Assembly (NCBI RefSeq): GCF_052072235.1 | Contig: NZ_CM125436.1 | Coordinates: 5,016,001 to 5,080,000, forward strand | Source: Brevibacillus_D fluminis_A | GTDB lineage: Bacteria > Bacillota > Bacilli > Brevibacillales > Brevibacillaceae | Direction of reading: 5' to 3' | Length of the DNA: 64,000 bases | In this document: positions 24,645-31,051 of the stretch, piece after piece | Numbering within the stretch: the first letter of the stretch is position 1 | How the letters are laid out: each line of letters starts with the position of its first letter | Translations under genes and position numbers: made by a program | The notes under the pieces: model-generated | Databases searched by the model: none | Seen by the model: the letters and a program-made list of their open reading frames with translations, nothing else | What the model was told of the DNA's origin: nothing

Positions 24645-25769
24645 TTAGTTTTTCACCAAAACGAGTTCATTGATTGGGTGGTATGGCAGGTTGTGCGCCT
24701 CGGCTACACCTTTGAAGGTGATTTTGCCGTCGATCACGTTTACGCCGCGCGCCAGCGCTTTGTTCGAGGTGATCGCTTCCGCATAGCCTTTGTTGGCGAT
24801 TTGCAGCGCGTATGGAACCGTCACGTTGGTCAGTGCCAGCGTGGACGTGCGCGCTACCGCGCCAGGCATGTTGGCAACGGAATAGTGGATAACACCAAAG
24901 CGCTCATACGTTGGGTTATCGTGTGTGGAAATGCGGTCAACCGTCTCGATGGAACCGCCTTGGTCGATCGCTACGTCAACGATAACGGAGCCTGGAGCCA
25001 TTTCTTTCACCATGTCTTCTGTTACCAGGCGAGGAGCGCGTGCGCCTGGAATCAATACCGCGCCTACGAGCAGGTCTGCTTTTTTCACAGCGTTGGCAAT
25101 GTTGAAGCTGTTGGACATCAAGGTTTGCACCTGGCCTTGGAACATGTCGTCCAGCTGACGCAGACGGTCTGCGCTGATGTCGAGGATCGTTACGTTCGCA
25201 CCGAGGCCGAGCGCCATTTTCGCTGCGTTCGTACCTACGATACCGCCGCCCACGATAACGACTTCACCTTTTGGTACGCCTGGTACGCCAGCCAGCAGCA
25301 CGCCTTTGCCGCCATACGGTTTTTCCAGGAACTGCGCGCCGATTTGTACGGACATGCGGCCCGCTACTTCGCTCATTGGTGTCAACAGCGGCAAGGAGCC
25401 GTTGTCGAGCTGGATGGTTTCGTAAGCGATCGCCACGACTTTTTTCTCCATCAAAGCGCGAGTCAATTCAGGTTCTGGAGCCAGGTGCAGATACGTGAAC
25501 AGAATCAAGCCCTCGCGGAAAAACTCATACTCAGGAGCCAGCGGTTCTTTTACTTTCATCACCATGTCTGCGGACCATGCTTCCGCTGCGGTCGCTACGA
25601 TTTGCGCGCCAACTGCCGCGTAGTTTTCGTCCGTGAAACCGCTTCCGAGTCCGGCGTTGGTTTCGACCAGGACTTTGTGTCCGTTTTGCACCAATGCGGT
25701 AACGCCTGCTGGAGTGATCGCTACGCGATTTTCGTTGTTTTTAATCTCTTTGGGAATACCTACAATCAT
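24645..25769 (-). CDS. ald: Alanine dehydrogenase
   Basis: NAD-dependent reversible deamination of L-alanine to pyruvate and ammonia; needed in Bacillus for growth on alanine and normal sporulation. The 374 residues include MIVGIPKEIKNNENRVAITP, the catalytic His/Lys region KVKEPLAPEYEFF, the Rossmann motif GGGIVGTNAAKMALGLGANV and HDNPTYERFGVIHYSVANMP. AGGGAGG precedes ATG 25769. A -10 (TACAAT, plus coordinates 25825-25830) without a good -35 implies activation, and the PucR-type gene just upstream matches AdeR, the ald activator of B. subtilis. Confidence 0.96.
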   Translation of the reverse strand: MIVGIPKEIKNNENRVAITPAGVTALVQNGHKVLVETNAGLGSGFTDENYAAVGAQIVATAAEAWSADMVMKVKEPLAPEYEFFREGLILFTYLHLAPEPELTRALMEKKVVAIAYETIQLDNGSLPLLTPMSEVAGRMSVQIGAQFLEKPYGGKGVLLAGVPGVPKGEVVIVGGGIVGTNAAKMALGLGANVTILDISADRLRQLDDMFQGQVQTLMSNSFNIANAVKKADLLVGAVLIPGARAPRLVTEDMVKEMAPGSVIVDVAIDQGGSIETVDRISTHDNPTYERFGVIHYSVANMPGAVARTSTLALTNVTVPYALQIANKGYAEAITSNKALARGVNVIDGKITFKGVAEAHNLPYHPINELVLVKN

Positions 25770-25883
25770 GATAAAAGCCTCCCTTTATGGCAACGTTAAT
25801 GGTTCGGTTCAAACTCATATCTACATTGTACAGTCTTTTCCCCGGATTCTCTTTGGCGATTCTCTTGATTTTACCAGCAAGCT

Positions 25884-25903
25884 GTTTGTGGATTTTCACA
25901 AAC
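25884..25903. promoter_or_regulatory. Candidate AdeR-type operator upstream of ald
   Basis: GTTTGTG-GATTTT-CACAAAC, a perfect 7-bp inverted repeat centred about 75 bp upstream of the predicted ald transcript start and beyond the weak -35. It has no T-run, so it is unlikely to be a terminator of the regulator gene. The position fits an activator site. Confidence 0.5.
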
Positions 25904-25932
25904 ACAGACCGCGACATGCCGTCTGACGCCCT

Positions 25933-27153
25933 CTACCGCTCCTTTTCCAGTTTATCCATTTTCAGATCCAAATACAGGGAGGTGCGCTGATTTTGGTCAT
26001 CGAGATCAAGCTCCAAAATTTCTTCGATCCGGCGCAGCCGGTAGCTTAACGTATTGATGTGGATGTGAAGGCGTTTGGCGGTCAAATTCACCCGGCCGGC
26101 CATGTCCAGAAACGTCTCCAGCGTTTCCAGCAGATTCGCCTGATTTTCGCGGTCATACCGCTTCAGCTTCGCCAACCGTTCGCTGACATACCCTTCGGCA
26201 TCGCCCCATCTTTTCAACTGGAGCAAAAAGCGATAGATCCCCAGCTGCTGGAAGCCTTGAATGGTGCTCGTCTCTTGCGGAAAAATCCGTTTCACCTGCA
26301 GCACCTGCTGCGCTTCCCGGTAGCTTTTCACAATGTCGGTATAGCCTTGGTACGACTGTCCGTAGCCTGCGATCATCTGGTCCCCCACCCGGGACAGCGC
26401 TTCGTGCAAAAATTGCTCGACATATTGCGTGATCGTGGTCCCTTCCTTCGAGGCAACCGCCGGCAGGCCGATGAACAGGATCAGCTGTGTCCCGTCCAAT
26501 ACCCACAAGAGCTTGTCGCGCATCAACAGCGGATACAAAAATTGCTCCAGATGCACGCCGCTCGCGTCGATCATGCAGATCAAATAGGGAGATGGCAGCA
26601 CAAGCGTCAGCGATTCGGCCTTTTTCCGGATCGCCGACTCGCTGGCGTGGTTCCCCAGCAGAAGCTCCCAGAAAAATTCCTTGCGCCGCTGCTCCTCCGC
26701 TTTGCGCTTTCCTTGGCGCTGAACCAGACGGGGGACCGCAGCGCGAGCCGCCTGCTTTAAAATCTCATCGTCGCGAGGGGTAATCGGACGCACGACTTCC
26801 TGTGCCCAAATGTACCCCAATACCTCTGTCCCCTTGCGAATCGCGATCGCTACGCGGTTCCCCAGGCCCACTTCATCTTTGGCCGGAATATGTACAGGTT
26901 CATCACACGTGAGCAGTTGGGCGAAAACGCCATCCTTCCATAAGCGGGTCAGCACTTTTTCCGGTACCCGCCGTCCCATAATGGTGGACCAGCGTGCCTG
27001 GTCGGTGCTGTCACCGTGCGAGCTGTAGGCGATCAGCTTATGATCGGAGTCTTCAATTGTAATCGGATTCTGCACCAGTTCAGCGATCGCATCGGCCAGT
27101 TCGTCGATATCAGCCTGCTGAAACTGATTGAAGTAATCTGGGCTTTCGGCCAT
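25933..27153 (-). CDS. adeR: PucR/CdaR-family regulator, AdeR-like
   Basis: A 406-residue cytosolic transcription activator: an N-terminal ligand-sensing (GAF-like) region (ITIEDSDHKLIAYSSHGDST at the start), a middle GGDEF-like CdaR segment, and a C-terminal PucR helix-turn-helix (NLLETLETFLDMAGRVNLTA, then LHIHINTLSYRLRRIEEIL). The same architecture as B. subtilis AdeR, which activates ald. The gene is immediately upstream of ald on the same strand (163 bp), which supports the assignment. GAAGGTGAG precedes ATG 27153. Confidence 0.85.
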   Translation of the reverse strand: MAESPDYFNQFQQADIDELADAIAELVQNPITIEDSDHKLIAYSSHGDSTDQARWSTIMGRRVPEKVLTRLWKDGVFAQLLTCDEPVHIPAKDEVGLGNRVAIAIRKGTEVLGYIWAQEVVRPITPRDDEILKQAARAAVPRLVQRQGKRKAEEQRRKEFFWELLLGNHASESAIRKKAESLTLVLPSPYLICMIDASGVHLEQFLYPLLMRDKLLWVLDGTQLILFIGLPAVASKEGTTITQYVEQFLHEALSRVGDQMIAGYGQSYQGYTDIVKSYREAQQVLQVKRIFPQETSTIQGFQQLGIYRFLLQLKRWGDAEGYVSERLAKLKRYDRENQANLLETLETFLDMAGRVNLTAKRLHIHINTLSYRLRRIEEILELDLDDQNQRTSLYLDLKMDKLEKER

Positions 27154-27285
27154 CTTCTCACCTTCTTTTTACAAAAACGCTGCCCCATCCATGCCAGAGC
27201 TTTTTGTTCTTTCTATTATAACGCGAAAGCGGCAAAACTGCTTTCCCCCTCTCATTCAAAACCCGCGAAACCGGCTGCCGAAGCG

Positions 27286-27312
27286 TAAAAAAACTGCGTG
27301 CCCGCAGTTTTT
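27286..27312 (-). terminator. Terminator of the receiver-domain gene
   Basis: AAAAACTGCG and CGCAGTTTTT around TGCC, with T-run on the minus strand, between the CheY-like gene and adeR. Confidence 0.9.
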
Positions 27313-27335
27313 CCGATGCCGATTATGTATGAATG

Positions 27336-27692
27336 CTACGCCCAGCGTGCCAGTGCCTCCAGCAGCTTTTCTTTCTGGAACGGTTTCACGATGAAATCTT
27401 TCGCGCCCGCCCTGATTGCCTCAATGACCAGCTGCCGCTGCCCCATCGCCGAGCACATCAAGATCGTCGCCTCAGGGTCGATTCCCATGATCTCCTTCAC
27501 CGCATCAATCCCTTGCATCTCGGGCATCGTCACATCCATCGTGACGATGTCGGGCTGTAGCTCTCTATATTTGCGCACCGCCTCTACCCCGTTGCAAGCT
27601 ACACCGCACACCTCGTATTTGTCCTCCAGCATCTGCACCAGCATCTGCCGCATGAACGCCGCATCATCAACAATTAATATGCGCGCCAACAT
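27336..27692 (-). CDS. Stand-alone response-regulator receiver (CheY-like)
   Basis: Single receiver domain without an output domain. Acidic pocket in RILIVDDAAFMRQ, phosphoacceptor Asp in DIVTMDVTMPEMQGID, the Ser/Thr switch in LMCSAMG, and the Lys of GAKDFIVKPF. The pattern DDAAFMRQML is typical of CheY and related chemotaxis receivers, but no che genes are adjacent; the window does contain a chemoreceptor 7 kb away. ATG 27692 is only 2 bp from GGGGGAG; a TTG at 27689 has better spacing and may be the real start. A GTG at 27713 extends it without a ribosome binding site. Confidence 0.88.
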   Translation of the reverse strand: MLARILIVDDAAFMRQMLVQMLEDKYEVCGVACNGVEAVRKYRELQPDIVTMDVTMPEMQGIDAVKEIMGIDPEATILMCSAMGQRQLVIEAIRAGAKDFIVKPFQKEKLLEALARWA

Positions 27693-27743
27693 GACTCCCC
27701 CAATAATTCGCACTAATAAAAACGTTAGTAACTCTCTATTTAA

Positions 27744-27989
27744 TCAACCAGCATGCACATTCGATATTAGCTGATGCAGAGCCTTTTCTCTAGTAAAAAA
27801 AAACCAGAAAATTCGACAGGATGTCGACTGCGGGTGGTGCATCGTGCCTACATAAAAAAAAGCCCGCGCTTGCGGGTCAGGAGTTTGGGGATGCGGCGTC
27901 GTTTCGATGATCTCCGGTTGGTTGGTATGTGTCACCTCATCGGGAATATCCACCCGCGGCGCTTCTGTCACCTGCTTTTCCAATACCAT
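27744..27989 (-). CDS. Small acidic protein whose frame runs through a terminator
   Basis: AAGGAGG lies 9 bp before the ATG at 27989, so a translated gene is likely. The first 37 residues (MVLEKQVTEAPRVDIPDEVT and onward, Pro/Thr-rich, acidic) precede an intrinsic terminator (27854-27876) that falls inside the reading frame; the first in-frame stop is only at 27744. A transcript ending at the terminator would have no stop codon. A TGA lies just before the terminator in another frame, so an upstream one-base indel or frameshift would give a normal end. Sequence after residue 45 has no protein-like features. Function not recognised. Confidence 0.5.
   Translation of the reverse strand: MVLEKQVTEAPRVDIPDEVTHTNQPEIIETTPHPQTPDPQARAFFYVGTMHHPQSTSCRIFWFFFTREKALHQLISNVHAG
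27854..27876 (-). terminator. Intrinsic terminator inside the 27744-27989 frame
   Basis: On the minus strand CCCGC-AAGC-GCGGG followed by C and eight T. Confidence 0.8.
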
Positions 27990-28150
27990 CGCGCTTTCCT
28001 CCTTCTTGTCGTTGAAAATGGGGCACGTGCTTCCCCTCGCAAGTAGGATTTGTCAGCAGGTGGTAAGCTATGCATTTTCGGGAATACTGATAGGAGGCAT
28101 ATCGTTCATGCCAGCTTCATGTAACCAATCACTTGTCAGGAGGCGTTTTC

Positions 28151-28534
28151 ATGCACAACAGACAGCATTTGATCCAGCAGCACCACGAATGGGCACAGGC
28201 TCACCAGGCACATGCGAATGCACTTCACCAACAAGCGCACTACCATCAGCAGCAAGCCCAATTTCATCATCACCAAGCGATGAGCCACACGCAAGGAATG
28301 GGTGAAGGCCAATACACGACCACGAATCCGATGATGACAGCCTACAACAATCAAGTTTCGCCGGCTGCGCTCGTTTTCCACGGCAACGTGTCGCCGCAAT
28401 CCATGCAATCGATCAATCAATACCAAAACCAATACTCCAATCAAAACGCTGCAGCGCCGCATGTTCATCTGGCCAACCATATGGCACATGCGACGGAAAA
28501 TCAAGCGTCCATGCAGCGCGGCCACAAGTTTTAG
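28151..28534 (+). CDS. His/Gln-rich low-complexity protein, probably spore-associated
   Basis: 127 residues; the first half is a run of His, Gln and Ala (MHNRQHLIQQHHEWAQAHQA, then LHQQAHYHQQQAQFHHHQAM), the second half is rich in Asn, Gln and Ser (SINQYQNQYSNQN). No signal peptide or membrane helix. Composition is like Bacillota coat/exosporium or metal-binding proteins, but no family is recognised. AGGAGGCG ends 6 bp before ATG 28151; upstream in-frame codons to 28133 lie inside the ribosome binding site region. A strong terminator follows, so it is a real transcription unit. Confidence 0.75.
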   Translation: MHNRQHLIQQHHEWAQAHQAHANALHQQAHYHQQQAQFHHHQAMSHTQGMGEGQYTTTNPMMTAYNNQVSPAALVFHGNVSPQSMQSINQYQNQYSNQNAAAPHVHLANHMAHATENQASMQRGHKF

Positions 28535-28546
28535 TCCAAATCCGTC

Positions 28547-28585
28547 AGCCCATGCCCCTCATTTGCGGGCATGGGCTTTTCGTTT
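28547..28585 (+). terminator. Terminator after His/Gln-rich gene
   Basis: AGCCCATGCCC and GGGCATGGGCTTTT form an 11-bp stem with T-run. Confidence 0.9.
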
Positions 28586-28634
28586 CGACTGGCGCGTCCT
28601 TTCATAATTTGGTATCGTAGGAAGGACAAGCTTT

Positions 28635-28826
28635 ATGTGGAAAAGGACTGAACATGGAATGAAAAACAAGACGCTTGTACTGATTTTGATTTTGCTGAGC
28701 ATTGTGGCGAGTGGACTTGGGACCGCGCTGCAAAAAAGCTTTTCCTCCGCGCAGATCACAGGCTTCATTTTCGGTGCCGCTTTTTTGGCTGGCGCGATTC
28801 TGGCGGGAGCCAGGCGCCACTCGTAA
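28635..28826 (+). CDS. Small two-helix membrane protein, about 63 aa
   Basis: Hydrophobic protein with segments LVLILILLSIVASGLGTAL and QITGFIFGAAFLAGAILAGA and basic ends, suggesting two membrane helices. The start is uncertain: ATG 28635 follows AGGAAGG by 9 bp; ATG 28659 (55 aa, MKNKTLVLILILLS) gives a cleaner membrane protein and follows AAGGACTG. Function unknown. A weak promoter may lie at about 28595-28620 (TTTCATAATTTGGTATCGT). Confidence 0.6.
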   Translation: MWKRTEHGMKNKTLVLILILLSIVASGLGTALQKSFSSAQITGFIFGAAFLAGAILAGARRHS

Positions 28827-29015
28827 CCGCTCATTCCTGGCACCGCTTTTTGCATGAATCGTGGGAATCGCCCAATTGTTCGGCCGTACCTTTTGCTTTG
28901 GCGAAAGGACGGCTTTTTTTCATTTGTACAGAAGCAAAACTTCCAGAAAAGCATATATTTTACCAAGGGCAAATTTTTTGGAGGTCGCAAACACCATGGT
29001 AAAGGAGAATGTGGC

Positions 29016-29087
29016 ATGGATCAAAGGATCGAGCGTTTCATCCTCGCACTGCTCTACGTCATCGCCTGCATCCTGTTCGGCTTGTAA
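29016..29087 (+). CDS. Tiny single-helix membrane peptide, 23 aa
   Basis: Begins MDQRIERFILALLYVIACIL and ends with FGL: a charged head followed by one transmembrane helix. AAAGGAGA ends 8 bp before the ATG, a strong ribosome binding site for so short a frame. Another overlapping frame (ATG 28995) has its own weaker site but encodes Ser/Cys-rich sequence and is less likely. Function unknown; conservation should be tested. Confidence 0.55.
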   Translation: MDQRIERFILALLYVIACILFGL

Positions 29088-29090
29088 CGC

Positions 29091-29118
29091 TTGACAAAAC
29101 AATAAATTTTACTATTAT
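29091..29118 (+). promoter_or_regulatory. Promoter of GNAT gene
   Basis: TTGACA (29091-29096) and TATTAT (29113-29118), 16 bp apart, 44 bp before the ATG at 29163. Confidence 0.7.
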
Positions 29119-29162
29119 CTAATTAGATGATTGTTAAATTCATTGATTGAGGTGTTTCCCTT

Positions 29163-29675
29163 ATGTCCACTCCTTTTCCTGCCCAAAGCACACGTCTTCG
29201 GTATTCCCCTCTTCACGAATCTGATTTTCCTGCGTTGCTGGAGATTTATAATTCGAATCCAGACTTCATGGAAATGTCGGAAGGCTCCCGCACCGTCACC
29301 ATCGACACAGTGGCAAAAGACGACCTGGAAACCCGCGCGCTTCCCTTCAGCCACTGTATCGGAATCCGGGAGCAGCAAGGCGATCAGCTTGTCGGCCTGA
29401 TGCATGTCACCTTGCAAAATCCGCGCGACAAAAACCCCTGGCTCGGCCTGCTGATGATGCATCGCGAAAAACAGCAGCTCGGTTTTGCCAGGGAGGCTCT
29501 GACCGTCTTGCATGACTGGCTTCGTGAGAATGAACACACCGTTCTTCATCTCGCTGTATTAGAACAGAATCAACGAGTCGTTCCTTTTTATCAGTCCTGC
29601 GGTTACGAGGCGTATGAATGGCGGGAAACGCCCGCTCTCGGCAAAGTCTTGTGCATGGCGAAACAGCTGTGGTAA
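29163..29675 (+). CDS. GNAT-family N-acetyltransferase
   Basis: 170-residue acetyl-CoA-dependent acetyltransferase. The fold is recognisable by LRYSPLHESDFPALLEIYNS at the start, the strand WLGLLMMHREKQQLGFAREA (acetyl-CoA loop, degenerate Q/RxxGxG), and the terminal LHLAVLEQNQRVVPFYQSCG motif seen in GNATs. Substrate unknown. GAGGTG precedes the ATG. Monocistronic, sharing a terminator with the convergent YhfH gene. Confidence 0.85.
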   Translation: MSTPFPAQSTRLRYSPLHESDFPALLEIYNSNPDFMEMSEGSRTVTIDTVAKDDLETRALPFSHCIGIREQQGDQLVGLMHVTLQNPRDKNPWLGLLMMHREKQQLGFAREALTVLHDWLRENEHTVLHLAVLEQNQRVVPFYQSCGYEAYEWRETPALGKVLCMAKQLW

Positions 29676-29680
29676 TAGAG

Positions 29681-29722
29681 AAAAAGGTCATCCAGAATGT
29701 CATCTGGCTGGCCTTTTATGTT
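29681..29722. terminator. Terminator shared by GNAT and YhfH genes
   Basis: AAAAGGTCATCCAGA and TCTGGCTGGCCTTTT form an imperfect stem with A-run and T-run on either side. Confidence 0.8.
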
Positions 29723-29725
29723 TTC

Positions 29726-29857
29726 TTATTCAGCTTTTTCATTCATGCACCGTTCGCATTCGTACAGATAGGATTCATGCTGCTCCTCGATTTTGTGGCC
29801 GCACTCGGAACAGTATTTGATGTGGCAATTGCGATAAAATTCAGACACTGGAATCAT
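29726..29857 (-). CDS. yhfH: YhfH-family zinc-ribbon-like protein, 43 aa
   Basis: Small protein with two CxxC pairs, YCSECGHKIEEQHESYLYEC followed by ERC, preceded by the EFYRN segment typical of B. subtilis YhfH. The cysteines suggest a single structural zinc. AAGGGGAG precedes ATG 29857 by 8 bp. It is convergent with the GNAT gene and shares its terminator. A TATAAT -10 flanked by a perfect 10-bp inverted repeat lies just upstream. Function of the family is unknown. Confidence 0.85.
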   Translation of the reverse strand: MIPVSEFYRNCHIKYCSECGHKIEEQHESYLYECERCMNEKAE

Positions 29858-29880
29858 GGCGTTTCTCCCCTTGCTCTTTG

Positions 29881-29916
29881 TTTTGTTACTTACATTGTAT
29901 TATAACAGTAACAAAA
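29881..29916 (-). promoter_or_regulatory. yhfH promoter flanked by a 10-bp inverted repeat
   Basis: TTTTGTTACT (29881-29890) and AGTAACAAAA (29907-29916) are exact inverted copies enclosing 16 bp that contain TATAAT on the minus strand. The layout suggests an operator that covers the -10 of yhfH. No good -35 is evident. Confidence 0.6.
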
Positions 29917-30037
29917 TGTGAATAGTTGTTTTTAAACAGTGAAGAAAAATATTCGCCCGATTTCAGCAGGAATTTCGCCCCTCGTTGTCGAATAGTGGCT
30001 TTTTGTGTTTTCTTCATTTATGAAAGGAGCCAATGTC

Positions 30038-31051
30038 ATGAACAGGCAACTGCAATGGTTTCCTTTTCTGTTTGTCGTCGTGGTCGTCGTCCTGCTGGTA
30101 TCCATCACGTGGCGTTTTTCCAGCAACATGAGCCAGCTGAATAAAATAACCCCTCATCCCCAATTTCGCGTCGCACTTCTATTGGAGGGACCTTCTTTTG
30201 ACCAGGGCTGGAACAGCAGCGCACTGGAGAGCATCAGCCGGCTGCGCGATCGTTTTTCGTTTGAATTGCAAATCGCCGATCAATTATCCGCGGCAAAAAT
30301 TACCGAGACAGCTTCGCAATACGCCGCCCAAGGCTATGATTTGGTGATCGGCCACGGCGTTGCTTTTTCCGAGCCGTTTTACCATGTCGCGCCCTATTAT
30401 CCCAAGACACGGTTTATCACCTTTAACGGAAAAGCGACCTATCCCAACCAGACCAACATCGGCTATGATATGAAAGATTCCGGATACCTCATGGGAAAAC
30501 TGTCCGCGCTGATGAGCAAGACGCATCAAGTCGGCTATATCGTGGCCAACAAGCCAAATGAAGCGATCCAGATTGAATGGTTCAAGCGCGGTGTCGCCTC
30601 CATCAAGCCGCTCGCCACCGTCCATGTCAAGACCGTCGGCAGCTACAATGATGATGCGGCTGCGCTGAAAGCAGCGCAAGATTTGATTGCGCATCGTGTC
30701 GATGTGATTTACACGCTGGGGGACAGCTTCAATCTGCCTGTCATCACAGCAGCGCAAAAAGCCAACATCTATGCGATCGGCTATATTGCAGATCAGCGGT
30801 ATATCGCGCCGAACAATGTGCTCACCTGTATCATGCAAGATGTCAACATGGTGTACACGTTGATCTTGCAGCAATACGCCAATGGCACACTTCCCCAGGG
30901 AAATGTGGAGTTCGGCCTGGCAGAGGGGGCGAATCGCTTGAGTTCGTTTGGCCCGATGGTTCCTCCGGCGGTTCAGCAGGAAATCAATCATGAACTCCAG
31001 CAAATCGTGGAGAAAAAGCACGTGACCAGCGGGAGCGGGAGGAAATCGTAA
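30038..31051 (+). CDS. Membrane-anchored BMP-family binding protein
   Basis: 337 residues: an N-terminal membrane anchor (WFPFLFVVVVVVLLVSITW) without a lipobox, then a periplasmic-binding-protein fold of the BMP/Med type (FRVALLLEGPSFDQGWNSSA, DLVIGHGVAFSEPFY, TNIGYDMKDSGYLMGKLSAL, VDVIYTLGDSFNLPVI). BMP proteins bind nucleosides or similar ligands for ABC import; Med of B. subtilis is a relative acting in competence. No ABC permease is adjacent. Instead its stop overlaps the start of a histidine kinase (TAATG), so it probably acts as the sensory partner of that kinase. AAAGGAGC precedes ATG 30038. Confidence 0.85.
   Translation: MNRQLQWFPFLFVVVVVVLLVSITWRFSSNMSQLNKITPHPQFRVALLLEGPSFDQGWNSSALESISRLRDRFSFELQIADQLSAAKITETASQYAAQGYDLVIGHGVAFSEPFYHVAPYYPKTRFITFNGKATYPNQTNIGYDMKDSGYLMGKLSALMSKTHQVGYIVANKPNEAIQIEWFKRGVASIKPLATVHVKTVGSYNDDAAALKAAQDLIAHRVDVIYTLGDSFNLPVITAAQKANIYAIGYIADQRYIAPNNVLTCIMQDVNMVYTLILQQYANGTLPQGNVEFGLAEGANRLSSFGPMVPPAVQQEINHELQQIVEKKHVTSGSGRKS

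Noticed and set aside
28104..28305. Frame starting MPASCNQSLV with AGGAGG upstream
   Set aside because: It overlaps the His/Gln-rich gene out of frame and turns into Ser/Pro-rich shadow sequence; the other frame has better spacing.
28995..29094. Overlapping Ser/Cys-rich frame with GGAGGT upstream
   Set aside because: Out of frame with the 23-residue membrane peptide; composition looks like a shadow frame, although the site is acceptable.
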